Shown: piece by piece, positions 23,860 to 35,659 of the stretch
Numbering within the stretch: position 1 is the first letter of the stretch
Layout of the letters: the number at the start of each line of letters is the position of its first letter
Source of the DNA: Hymenobacter aerophilus DSM 13606
GTDB taxonomy: Bacteria > Bacteroidota > Bacteroidia > Cytophagales > Hymenobacteraceae
Length of the DNA stretch: 64,000 nt
Direction: 5' to 3'
NCBI RefSeq assembly: GCF_000382225.1
Contig: NZ_KB907812.1
Span: forward strand, 1-64,000
Translations under genes and position numbers: made by a program
The notes under the pieces: model-generated
The model's input: the letters and a program-made list of their open reading frames with translations, nothing else
Database searches by the model: none
What the model was told of the DNA's origin: nothing

Positions 23860-24318
23860 CTACTGCACCACCTCGAAATCGTGGCCGCAGTGGAAGCAGT
23901 GGCACTGGGGGTTGTCGGGGGCCATCAGCCAGAAGCGGAGCTTGACGAACAGGTTGTCGGCGGGGCCGGGCTCGTGGCGGCACACTACGTCGTGGTGGTG
24001 GCAGCGGGGGCAGCGGGTGGCGGCTGCGTCGGGGGCATCCGGGGCCGTTTCAGCCGCGGGGGCGTCATCGTCGGGGGCCACGGCGTACATGCGGGTTTGC
24101 TGGGGGTGCAGGGCTTCGCGGGCCGCTTCTACGTCGGGGGCGCGCACATAGAGGCCTACCTTGCCGAAGGCCGGGCCATAAGGGCGGCTCTCGTTGCTCA
24201 GAAAACACGGAATCCCGGCCGCATCGAGCCGGGTGCGGGCCAGGTGAGCGGCAATGGAATCGGTGAACGAGTCGAGCAGCACAATGGCCGCCGCTTCGGA
24301 AGGAACATCTGCCGACAT
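23860..24318 (-). CDS. DUF2007-type protein with C-terminal zinc-ribbon-like motif
   Basis: 152 residues. The N-terminal 75 residues match the DUF2007 pattern (VLLDSFTDSIAAHLARTRLD AAGIPCFLSNE; KVGLYVRAPDVEAAREALHP), a small ferredoxin-like fold often called a putative signal-transducing protein. An acidic linker follows, then four cysteines arranged CPRCHHHDVVC...CHCFHC, likely a metal site. The exact zinc geometry is inferred. Cytoplasmic. Function unknown. Confidence 0.75.
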   Translation of the reverse strand: MSADVPSEAAAIVLLDSFTDSIAAHLARTRLDAAGIPCFLSNESRPYGPAFGKVGLYVRAPDVEAAREALHPQQTRMYAVAPDDDAPAAETAPDAPDAAATRCPRCHHHDVVCRHEPGPADNLFVKLRFWLMAPDNPQCHCFHCGHDFEVVQ

Positions 24319-24354
24319 AAAGCAAGGCGCGAAACAGGGAACCCACTAAACAAC

Positions 24355-24378
24355 CGCGGCACCCGTTTGGGTGCCGCG
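24355..24378 (-). terminator. Terminator-like hairpin after the MFS small-subunit gene
   Basis: Perfect 10-bp stem CGCGGCACCC/GGGTGCCGCG with a GTTT loop, followed on the minus strand by GTTGTTTAG. The T-run is weak. Confidence 0.6.
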
Positions 24379-24408
24379 AAAGGTACGAATTAGGAGCCGG
24401 CGGCCGGC

Positions 24409-24552
24409 TTACTTGAACAGGTCGAGGGCCTTGATAAACGTCTGCGACACGCCCCACAGCAGCGGGATGCCCACAAAGGCCCAGGCCAGGAACACAGACC
24501 CACCCGAACTCGGGGTTTCGGGCGCGGCGGAAGAAACAGGAGGCTGATTCAT
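24409..24552 (-). CDS. Small membrane peptide, likely companion of the OFA-family MFS transporter
   Basis: A 47-residue ORF read on the minus strand: MNQPPVSSAAPETPSSGGSV, then one hydrophobic segment (FLAWAFVGIPLLWGVSQTFI) and a KALDLFK end. It lies directly downstream of the OFA-family transporter gene, separated by a dispersed palindrome. One-span peptides of this form next to OFA transporters are known in Bacteroidota and other phyla and are annotated as the MFS small subunit. Its role, perhaps in assembly or stability, is unproven. It is short enough to be missed by gene callers. Confidence 0.8.
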   Translation of the reverse strand: MNQPPVSSAAPETPSSGGSVFLAWAFVGIPLLWGVSQTFIKALDLFK

Positions 24553-24582
24553 ATGGATGGGAAGTGAAGTGGCGAAAGGTGA

Positions 24583-24720
24583 GAAAAGAACGTGTCATGC
24601 TGAGCGCAGCCGAAGCATCTCGCATGCTGACTCTGCCAAAGTGGCCCTTACGTCAGGGTTAGCGTTGCACGCGAGATGCTTCGACTTCGCTTTGCTGCGC
24701 TCAGCATGACACGTTCTTTC
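24583..24720. repeat. Dispersed palindrome, family C variant (GTCATGCTGAGC)
   Basis: The left arm AGAACGTGTCATGCTGAGCG CAGCCGAAGCATCTCGCATG is mirrored by a right arm ending GCTCAGCATGACACGTTCT, which also has an extra GACTTCGCTTT segment. It is the only copy in which the variable pair is G...C (CATGCT...AGCATC), so it provides covariation with families A and B. Confidence 0.92.
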
Positions 24721-24743
24721 AGTAACAACTGGCAACCGGCAAC

Positions 24744-26153
24744 TTAATGCCCGCCGGGCTCGGCGTCAACGGGGCCTTTTTCGTTGTACTTCTCGTTTAC
24801 GGCCGTCACAGCGAAGTTGGCCAGCAGGCCCACTACCAGCAGGCCGGCCATGGTGTAGAACACCGTTTGGTAAGCGGCGGCGCCGGTAAAGCCCTCGGCC
24901 TTGCGGCTCTCGTGCAGGAAGTTGACGATGAGCGGCCCCAGCACCCCGGCCGTGCTCCAGGCCGTGAGCAGGCGGCCGTGGATGGCGCCCACCTGGTACT
25001 TGCCGAACAAATCAGAGAGGTAGGCCGGAGCCGTGGAGAAGCTGCCGCCGTACATGCTGATGATTACGCAGGCCGCGGCCACGTACAGCGCCAGCTGCAG
25101 GTTGTGGCCCAGCGTGGGAATAAGGGCATACAGCACGATGCCCAGCAGGAAATAGATGGCGTAGGTGGTTTTGCGGCCCATTTTGTCCGAAGCCGACGAC
25201 CAGAAGAAGCGGCCCAGCAGGTTGAACAAACTCAGCAAACCCACAAAGCCCGCCGCCGCTGCCGCCGTTACGCCCCGGCCCGCGCCCAGGTATTTGTCCG
25301 AAAACGTGTCCTGAATCAAGGGAGAAGCCGTTTCGAGCACCCCGATGCCGGCCGTTACGTTGGTGAGCAGCACAATCCAGAGCAGCCAGAACTGCGGCGT
25401 TTTCAGGGCGTTGTCGGCCGACACGTTGCCGCTGGTAATCAGGGCGCTGTGCTGAGGGTTGGGCACGTAGTTTTCCGGCGCCCAGTCGTCGGCCGGCACC
25501 CGAATAGTCCAGACGCCGAACTGCATGAACAGCAGGTACACCACGCCCAGCGTGAGGAAGGTAGCCGCCACGCCCAGCGAGCCGGTGCCGCTGGCCTTGA
25601 AGTGGTCCATGAGGGCCACCGACAGCGGCGAGGCAATCATGGCGCCGCCCCCAAAGCCCATAATGGCCATGCCCGTGGCCACGCCCCGGCGGTCGGGGAA
25701 CCACTTAATCAGCGTACTCACCGGCGAAATGTAGCCGATGCCCAGCCCGATTCCGCCCACTACGCCGTAGCCGAAATACACAATCCAGAGGTTGTGCAGA
25801 TGCACGCCCAGGGCCGCAATAAAAAAGCCGCCGCTAAAGCACAGCGCCGAGGCCATCATGGCCTTGCGCGGCCCCACGCGCTCCAGCCACTTGCCAAATA
25901 TGGCCGCCGAGAGGCCCAGCAGTACAATGGCAATCGAAAAAATAACGCCCAGCTGCGCGGGCGTCCAGTCGGCGGGGGCGGGGGCCGCGGGGTCGCCGCT
26001 GATGAGGGCGCCCAGCGGCTTCTTGAACACGCTGAAGGCGTAGGCCTGCCCGATGGCCAGGTGAATTGCCAGGGCGGCGGGCGGAATCAGCCAGCGGTTG
26101 TAGCCCGGCCCGGCCACAGTGCGGCTGCGGTCCAGTAACGATGCTTCTGCCAT
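24744..26153 (-). CDS. OFA-family MFS transporter (oxalate/formate antiporter-like)
   Basis: 469 residues with twelve membrane segments. The start region WLIPPAALAIHLAIGQAYAF SVFKKPL, the loop-2 motif GKWLERVGPRKAMMASALCF, GYGVVGGIGLGIGYISPVST LIKWFPDRRG and SDLFGKYQVGAIHGRLLTAW STAGVLGP are typical of the oxalate:formate antiporter family. Substrates across the family vary (oxalate, formate, lactate, pyruvate), so the substrate here is unknown. A companion 47-residue peptide follows. A leader hairpin with CCTCTACGC/GCGTAGAGG arms lies about 40-80 bp upstream. Confidence 0.88.
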   Translation of the reverse strand: MAEASLLDRSRTVAGPGYNRWLIPPAALAIHLAIGQAYAFSVFKKPLGALISGDPAAPAPADWTPAQLGVIFSIAIVLLGLSAAIFGKWLERVGPRKAMMASALCFSGGFFIAALGVHLHNLWIVYFGYGVVGGIGLGIGYISPVSTLIKWFPDRRGVATGMAIMGFGGGAMIASPLSVALMDHFKASGTGSLGVAATFLTLGVVYLLFMQFGVWTIRVPADDWAPENYVPNPQHSALITSGNVSADNALKTPQFWLLWIVLLTNVTAGIGVLETASPLIQDTFSDKYLGAGRGVTAAAAAGFVGLLSLFNLLGRFFWSSASDKMGRKTTYAIYFLLGIVLYALIPTLGHNLQLALYVAAACVIISMYGGSFSTAPAYLSDLFGKYQVGAIHGRLLTAWSTAGVLGPLIVNFLHESRKAEGFTGAAAYQTVFYTMAGLLVVGLLANFAVTAVNEKYNEKGPVDAEPGGH

Positions 26154-26335
26154 AAAAGAGGTGGTTTGGGAGTGGGAAGAACGAACGGTACCCTGCCTCT
26201 ACGCCGACGCCCCCGGCGGGGTGCTACCAGCGTAGAGGTCAATAAGGTAGACGTCTGCTACGGGGTTTAGACCACTCCGGGCCAACTATTTTTTGGAAAA
26301 TTGCTATAGCCGGCCACCAGCGCAGGTCCTGCCGC

Positions 26336-27880
26336 CTACTGTTCAGCGGGCCGCCGGCCCAGCCAGCCGCGCACACCTCTTGCCCGCGCCGACTTCAAAA
26401 AGTCCTGGATGCCGTCGGCTATGCGCCGGGCCATCTGCTGCTGTTGGGCGGGGTCGGAGAGGATTTTTTCGTCCTCGGGATTGGAAATAAAGGCCGTTTC
26501 CACCAGCGCGTTGGGGTAGTCGGTGGGGCCGTTGAGGGCGAAGTTGAAGTTGCCCACCAGCCCCCAGCCCGGCAGCCCGGTTTGCTGCATGCGGCCGTAG
26601 AGCGCCGCGGCCAGCGGCCGGAACGCCACGTAGCGGTAAAAGGCGCTGGTGCCGCGGGCCGCCGCGCTGCCCGCCGAGTTCACGTGCACGCTCACCAGCA
26701 GCGCCGGCCGCTGCCGCTGCAACAGTGCCACCCGCTGGGCCATATCCAGGCTTTCGTCGGCGGTGCGCGTGAGCACCACTTGGGCGCCCCGCCGCTCCAG
26801 TTCCTGCTGCAGCTGGCGCACAATGGCCAGGGTGAGGTCTTTTTCGCGGGCCCCGCCGGCGCCCACCGCCCCCACGTTGCTGCCGCCGTGGCCAGCATCG
26901 AGGGCCACGCGCAGGCCGCGTAGCTGCAGCCGGGCCGGCGGCCGGGACACCCGCACAACCAGCGTGTTCTGCTCGTAGCCGAGGTGGTAGCCCCAGCTCT
27001 GGCGGTGGCGCAGCGGCAGCACCAGCCGGAAAATATCGGCCTGCGGCTGCTCGTAGTACACGGCGCCCAGGGCCTGCAGGCCGGTTCGCTGGGTTATCCA
27101 GTTGGTGTTGGAAGTAGCCCCGAACACGTCAATCACCAGCCGGGTGGGGTTTTCCAGGATTTGCGAGCGGTAGGGCAGGCGCTGGCTGAGCGGTACGCGC
27201 ACGTAATCGTAGGCCGAGTCGCCCTGCACGCTCCACGAGCCGGTGAGCGAGGCGGGCACGAAGCCGCCGGGCGGCAGCAGGCGGGCCCGCTCCAGCGGCA
27301 GCCAGGCGTAGTGGCCCTCGGCCAGCCGCACCCGGTACTGGCCCGCCACCCGGCCCACCACGTGCAGCACCACCAGCGAATCGAGGTAGCCCAGCTTGGC
27401 CCCGCCCAGCCGGTCGTCGCCGAGGCCGTAGTTGAGGTGGGCCAGCGTGGTGCGCGTAACGGCCAGCAGCGGCTGGTCGGGGCTGAGCAGGCGCACGGGC
27501 GCGGGCGTGGGCAGCGAGTCGCGGCGGCCGTCGGGCAGGCGCAGGTGTAGCCACAGCGGCCGGCCGGCGGCCCCGCCCAGCGTGTCGGCGGGCTGCACAA
27601 CGTACGTTGCCTGGTACACGCCCCGCTTCCCGCCGGCCTGCGCAGGCGGCAGTTCTATAAGAGGGCGGCCGTTAAGAAAAGTGGCCCGGCCACCCGGCGC
27701 GCCCGTCAGGCGCACCTGCAGCGCATCGCCGGGGCTCAGCCACAACTCGCCGGCCGGCACCGTTTCGGCTTTCTGAATTAGGCGCTGGGCCCGGGCAGGG
27801 GCAGCCGGCAACTGCAGGGCGCAAATCAGCAGGGCCGCCCACCGGAGGGCCGCCGAGAAAGGTATGGTCTGCCGCATCAT
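26336..27880 (-). CDS. N-acetylmuramoyl-L-alanine amidase (Amidase_3), secreted
   Basis: 514 residues from the ATG at 27880 (signal peptide ALLICALQLPAAPARAQ). The N-terminal half contains beta-rich domains resembling SH3-like and AMIN-type wall-targeting modules (RLPYRSQILENPTRLVIDVF). The C-terminal Amidase_3 domain begins LRGLRVALDAGHGGSNVGAV, with Zn-binding His in DAGHGG, Glu in GAREKDLTLAIVRQL, His in VSVHVNSA, and the catalytic Glu in ALVETAFISNPEDE. It cleaves peptidoglycan amide bonds in the periplasm. The frame stays open upstream to 28456, but that part is antisense to coding logic and overlaps the next lipoprotein gene. Confidence 0.9.
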   Translation of the reverse strand: MMRQTIPFSAALRWAALLICALQLPAAPARAQRLIQKAETVPAGELWLSPGDALQVRLTGAPGGRATFLNGRPLIELPPAQAGGKRGVYQATYVVQPADTLGGAAGRPLWLHLRLPDGRRDSLPTPAPVRLLSPDQPLLAVTRTTLAHLNYGLGDDRLGGAKLGYLDSLVVLHVVGRVAGQYRVRLAEGHYAWLPLERARLLPPGGFVPASLTGSWSVQGDSAYDYVRVPLSQRLPYRSQILENPTRLVIDVFGATSNTNWITQRTGLQALGAVYYEQPQADIFRLVLPLRHRQSWGYHLGYEQNTLVVRVSRPPARLQLRGLRVALDAGHGGSNVGAVGAGGAREKDLTLAIVRQLQQELERRGAQVVLTRTADESLDMAQRVALLQRQRPALLVSVHVNSAGSAAARGTSAFYRYVAFRPLAAALYGRMQQTGLPGWGLVGNFNFALNGPTDYPNALVETAFISNPEDEKILSDPAQQQQMARRIADGIQDFLKSARARGVRGWLGRRPAEQ

Positions 27881-27921
27881 CACGAAGAAAAGAGGGTTCC
27901 GTGCGCCGCCCTGACAGGTGG

Positions 27922-28449
27922 CTACTTGTTCTTCACGGCCTGGCCCAGGTCTTTCACGTCGCGGCCGGTTTCGAGGGCCGTAAACTCGGTTTGCAGGGCC
28001 CGGATGTGCAGCTCGTCGCGCCCCTTGATATCGAGGCGCACGGCCCGGAATTGGGCGTTGAGGCGGCGGCTGACGGCCGTGGCGTAGTCCCAGTCGCGCT
28101 GGCTCCACTGCTTGCGGCGGGCGCGCACCTGCTGCATAAAGTGCACAAAGGCCGGCTCGATGGTGGCGGGTGTGAGGCTGCTGATGGTGGCGTAGGGCCC
28201 CAGCAGCTCGCCGGTGAGGGCCAGCTCGGCGGCGGGGTCGAGGGGCTGGCGGTTGCGGACGCGCGAAACGGAATCGAAGCGGGCGGCGCGGCGGCCGGCC
28301 ACGCGCAGCTTGTCGGCGGCGCGCTCGGCCAGCGTGTCGAGCTTCTGGGTTTCGCGCTCCACCACCTCCTGCCGCTCGCGCGGAGTCGAGTCGCAGGCAG
28401 CAAGCAGGCCGGCGCAGGCCAGCAGCGAAAGCAAAACGGGCGTTTTCAT
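27922..28449 (-). CDS. Lipoprotein of unknown function, helical
   Basis: 175 residues. The signal peptide ends in the lipobox GLLAAC. The mature part is charged and helical (QEVVERETQKLDTLAERAAD KLRVAGRR; FVHFMQQVRARRKQWSQRDW DYATAVSRRL), suggesting a helical bundle. No family recognised. It is 41 bp upstream of the amidase gene in the same direction, so the pair may be co-transcribed and act at the envelope. Confidence 0.65.
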   Translation of the reverse strand: MKTPVLLSLLACAGLLAACDSTPRERQEVVERETQKLDTLAERAADKLRVAGRRAARFDSVSRVRNRQPLDPAAELALTGELLGPYATISSLTPATIEPAFVHFMQQVRARRKQWSQRDWDYATAVSRRLNAQFRAVRLDIKGRDELHIRALQTEFTALETGRDVKDLGQAVKNK

Positions 28450-28503
28450 GCCCCAAGGTAAAACCTATCGGGCAGACTGCGGCCCGGCTCTAGACCGGCA
28501 GGC

Positions 28504-29082
28504 CTACCGGCCGGCCAGGCGGAAGGTGAAGGGCACGTCGATTTTCGACACCACGGCGCGGCTGCCCAGGCGGGCCGGAATCCACTGGTCGGGGATGCTG
28601 CGGGCCACGCGCAGGGCTTCCTCGTCGCAGCCGGCGCCAATGCCGAGCAGCACCTGCTGGCTGAGCGCGCGCCCAAGCGTGTCAACGGTAATTGTGACGA
28701 TGACGCGGCCCTGCACGTTTTTGGCTTCGGCGGTGGCCGGGTAGTTCAGGCGGCCCGTGTAAGTGGCCAGCTCGGCATCGCCGCCCACAAAGAAAATGGG
28801 GTGGCTCAGCCGCTCGCGGCCCCACTCCCCGCTGGCGGCGCGCACCGGATACAGCACGTCATCAAAGGGCCGAAAAAACACCAGCCGGCCGGCCGAGTGG
28901 TCGTATTTCTGGGTGATGACCTGCGAGCCGTCGCGGGTGGTGGCGTAGTATTCCCACACGCCCGTTTTCTCGCCCTTTTCCATCAGGCCGCTGCCGGTGG
29001 CCGTTTTGCGCAGCTTCTGGGCCGGGGCCGAAATCGACAGCAACAGGCCACAGGCCAGGCTGAAAAGGAACGCGTGTTTCAT
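28504..29082 (-). CDS. TonB C-terminal-domain protein (secreted)
   Basis: 192 residues. A signal peptide (FSLACGLLLSISAPAQ) is followed by a MORN-like segment (MEKGEKTGVWEYYATTRDGS) and a C-terminal TonB-like domain: LNYPATAEAKNVQGRVIVTI TVDTLGRALSQQVLLGIGAG CDEEALRVARSIPDQWIPAR. Bacteroidota encode many such proteins; without a membrane anchor and proline linker it is unlikely to be a classical energy transducer. The start at 29082 is placed by the signal peptide. Confidence 0.75.
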   Translation of the reverse strand: MKHAFLFSLACGLLLSISAPAQKLRKTATGSGLMEKGEKTGVWEYYATTRDGSQVITQKYDHSAGRLVFFRPFDDVLYPVRAASGEWGRERLSHPIFFVGGDAELATYTGRLNYPATAEAKNVQGRVIVTITVDTLGRALSQQVLLGIGAGCDEEALRVARSIPDQWIPARLGSRAVVSKIDVPFTFRLAGR

Positions 29083-29310
29083 AGCAGAAGCGCTGGGCAG
29101 AACGGGAAGCCGAAAGGCGGTGGAGCCAGGAAAGCCCACCATTTCTTTAGTGCAAATTTAGACACCTTCAGCCGCCAGCCCAAGCCACGACCTGAAATAC
29201 AGCACGAATCCTACTCAATAGCCTCTCCATCCAAGACGGGCCGCCTTGAACCAGCTGCTTCGCTCTTGGCTGCGCAGCCTATTTTTCACCGAATAGCACA
29301 AAGAAACGAA

Positions 29311-29772
29311 CTACTCCAACTCCTCGCGCAACGTGCGCAACTGCGCCTGCAAACCGGGCCAGGCGGGGCACAACTGCTCGATGCGCTGCAGCACCCGCAA
29401 TGCGCCGCGGGCGTCGCCGAGGGCCCGTAGCATGAGTGCCTGCCCCGAGAGGGCGCCGAAGTGGCGCGGCTCGCGGCGCAGCGTTTCGCGCACATCACGC
29501 AGGGCGGCCTTGTATTCGCCGCGCACAAAGTAAGCCGTGGCCCGCTTGTTCCAGCCCTCGGCATAGTCGGGGGCCGTTTCGATCAGGAAGGTGAACTCCT
29601 GAATGGCCAAACCGTAGTCGCCGGCCGAAAGGGCGCGGATGCCGGTTTCGAGGCGCTTGTCGAGCAACGGGTGGCCGGCCGCCAGCCAGATCTGCCAGAT
29701 GCCATCCTGCAACGTCTCAATTTCGGCCGGCGCCGTGGCCTCGCGCAGGCGGCTGAACAGGTCGTCGAGCAT
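29311..29772 (-). CDS. Tetratricopeptide-repeat protein
   Basis: 153 residues with at least three TPR units (e.g. LETGIRALSAGDYGLAIQEF TFLIETAPDYAEGWNKRATA; YFVRGEYKAALRDVRETLRR EPRHFGALSGQALMLRALGD). No signal peptide. TPR scaffolds mediate protein-protein contact; no partner can be inferred. The start at 29772 is preceded immediately by GGTGANNT octamers on the plus-strand side, so the leader is repeat-derived. Confidence 0.8.
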   Translation of the reverse strand: MLDDLFSRLREATAPAEIETLQDGIWQIWLAAGHPLLDKRLETGIRALSAGDYGLAIQEFTFLIETAPDYAEGWNKRATAYFVRGEYKAALRDVRETLRREPRHFGALSGQALMLRALGDARGALRVLQRIEQLCPAWPGLQAQLRTLREELE

Positions 29773-29968
29773 GCGGTGATTTGGTGAAATGGTGAGTTGA
29801 CGGTCAGGCCGCCTTGTTGGCGGCAAGTATAAAGAACGTCATTCAGAGCGAAGCGAAGAATCTCGCGTGCATTCGTTGAGCTACTACTACAACATCAGCC
29901 CGCGAGATTCTTCGCTTCGCTCTGAATGACGTTCAACTCCCTATTTCACCACTCACCAGTTCACCTTC
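29773..29968. repeat. Composite palindrome: octamers flanking a family B core
   Basis: Left: three GGTGANNT octamers right behind the TPR gene's ATG. Core 29834-29934: GAACGTCATTCAGAGCGAAG CGAAGAATCTCGCG, mirrored on the right ending TGAATGACGTTC. Right: TCACCANN octamers up to the metF stop codon at 29969. This shows the octamers pair with family B as well as family A cores. Confidence 0.92.
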
Positions 29969-30925
29969 CTAAAACAGCGCCGCGGCCACCTGGCGGATGC
30001 TGTCGGACTTGCCCATGCTGTAGTAGTGCAGGCAGGGCACGCCGTGGGCCATCAGCTCGCGGCTCTGGTTGATGCACCATTCCAGCCCGATCTGGCGGGC
30101 GGCGGCATTGTCGGGGGCCAGGTGCACGGCGTCGGCCAGGGCTTCGGGCAGGCTCAGGTAGAAGGAGCGCGGCAGCATGGTGAGCTGACTTTTGGTGGTG
30201 AGCGGCTTGAGGCCGGGGATGATGGGCACCGTAATGCCGGCTTCGCGGCAGCGCCGCTCGAAGGCAAAAAACTGCTCGTTGTCGAAGAACATCTGGGTCA
30301 CGATGTACTCGGCGCCGCGGTCGACTTTGTGCTTGAGGTAGCGCAAATCGGCGCCACTGTTGGGCGACTCGAAGTGCTTTTCGGGGTAGCCGGCCGTGCC
30401 GATGCAGAAGCTGGTGGCCGAGGTATCATCCTGCTCCTGGTCGAGGTAGGCGCCCTTGTTGAGGTCGGCTACCTGCCCTATCAGGTCGCAGGCGTAGGAG
30501 TGGCCATCGGCCTCGGGCACGAAGCGGCCTTCGCTCTTGATGGGGTCGCCGCGCAAAGCCAGCACGTTGTCGATGCCCAGAAAGTGCAGGTCGATGAGGG
30601 CGTTTTCGGTTTCCTCCTTCGTGAAGCCCCCGCAAATCAGGTGGGGCACGGTATCGACGTCGAAGCGGTTTTTGATGGCCGCGCAGATGCCCACCGTGCC
30701 GGGCCGGCGGCGCACGGTTTTCTTTTCGAGCAGGCCGTTGGGATGCTGGTGGTACACGTACTCCTCGCGGTGGTACGTCACATCAATAAACGGCGGCCTG
30801 AACTCCAGCAGCGGCTCGATATTGGTGAAAAGCGTCTGGATGTTCTCGCCCTTTTTGGGCGGCAGCACCTCGAAGGAAAACAGGGTTTTGCCTTCGGCGC
30901 GGGACAGGTGTTCGGTTACTTTCAT
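29969..30925 (-). CDS. metF: Methylenetetrahydrofolate reductase MetF
   Basis: 318 residues. FAD-dependent reduction of 5,10-methylene-THF to 5-methyl-THF, the methyl donor used by MetH. Motifs: GKTLFSFEVLPPKKGENIQT, FIDVTYHREEY, LICGGFTKEETENALIDLHF LGIDNVLALRGDPIKSEG, and GAEYIVTQMFFDNEQFFAF. Start at 30925; a longer start at 31015 would run through the left inverted repeat of the DUF559 cassette. It is downstream of metH in the same direction, so a metH-metF operon was probably split by insertion of the cassette, whose repeat lies 22 bp before this ATG. Confidence 0.95.
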   Translation of the reverse strand: MKVTEHLSRAEGKTLFSFEVLPPKKGENIQTLFTNIEPLLEFRPPFIDVTYHREEYVYHQHPNGLLEKKTVRRRPGTVGICAAIKNRFDVDTVPHLICGGFTKEETENALIDLHFLGIDNVLALRGDPIKSEGRFVPEADGHSYACDLIGQVADLNKGAYLDQEQDDTSATSFCIGTAGYPEKHFESPNSGADLRYLKHKVDRGAEYIVTQMFFDNEQFFAFERRCREAGITVPIIPGLKPLTTKSQLTMLPRSFYLSLPEALADAVHLAPDNAAARQIGLEWCINQSRELMAHGVPCLHYYSMGKSDSIRQVAAALF

Positions 30926-31034
30926 TGGGCTTGTGTTGTCGTGCTGGCGTGGCGCCTCACCCCCCGGCCCCCTCTCCGAAAAAGGAGAGGGGGAGCCTGA
31001 CGAAGGTATTTTCACTGTTCAGGCTTGGGCAGGG

Positions 31035-35318
<4,284 letters not shown>

Positions 35319-35387
35319 GGGCTCGGCTGGAAAAAGCGGCGGTACAAAGCCTATCCAGAAAGAGCCGGGCACGAGGCCGGTTCCGCA

Positions 35388-35495
35388 CTTATCTTCTTCC
35401 AGACCGCCAGGCGGCTTGAAAAGGGAATTAGCACCTTGTTTGTGGCAGGTTGCTAAGACGTCATCGGGCCCAATCCCTCGGTCTTTCTGGATAAG
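35388..35495 (-). promoter_or_regulatory. SAM-I (S-box) riboswitch controlling metH
   Basis: Read on the minus strand: P1 5' strand CTTATC, then CAGAAAGACCGAGGGATTGG GCCCGATGACGTCTTAGCAA CC, then ACAAGGTGCTAATTCC, and P1 3' strand GATAAG. These are the conserved SAM-I core segments (GAGGGA..GGCCCGATGA..GGCAACC..GTGCTAATTCC). About 25 bp downstream, CTTTCTGGATAGG (35350-35362) can pair with the 5' segment CTTATCCAGAAAG, 12 of 13 positions Watson-Crick plus one G-U, giving an alternative fold that would break P1. The riboswitch lies 70 bp before the metH ATG. Confidence 0.93.
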
Positions 35496-35659
35496 TAACG
35501 GGGCGAAGATAGCGCCGAATGCCGGAAACGCCAAGGTAGGCGCGTGGCCTTTTGAGGCAAGTGGGTGTTCGCCGGGCCGGCGGGCTGCCGGGTCTGAGGA
35601 TTTATGAACATTTTGCCGGGGCCTTTCGGTCTTTCTTTATCACTTGCTACCCGCCACCC

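Noticed and set aside
26336..28456. A 706-codon amidase frame starting at 28456
   Set aside because: The first 190 codons are the wrong frame of the lipoprotein gene 27922-28449. The signal peptide starts at 27880.
35319..35534. Longer metH start at 35534
   Set aside because: It would translate the SAM-I riboswitch and add 72 residues absent from MetH proteins. The ATG at 35318 matches the family.
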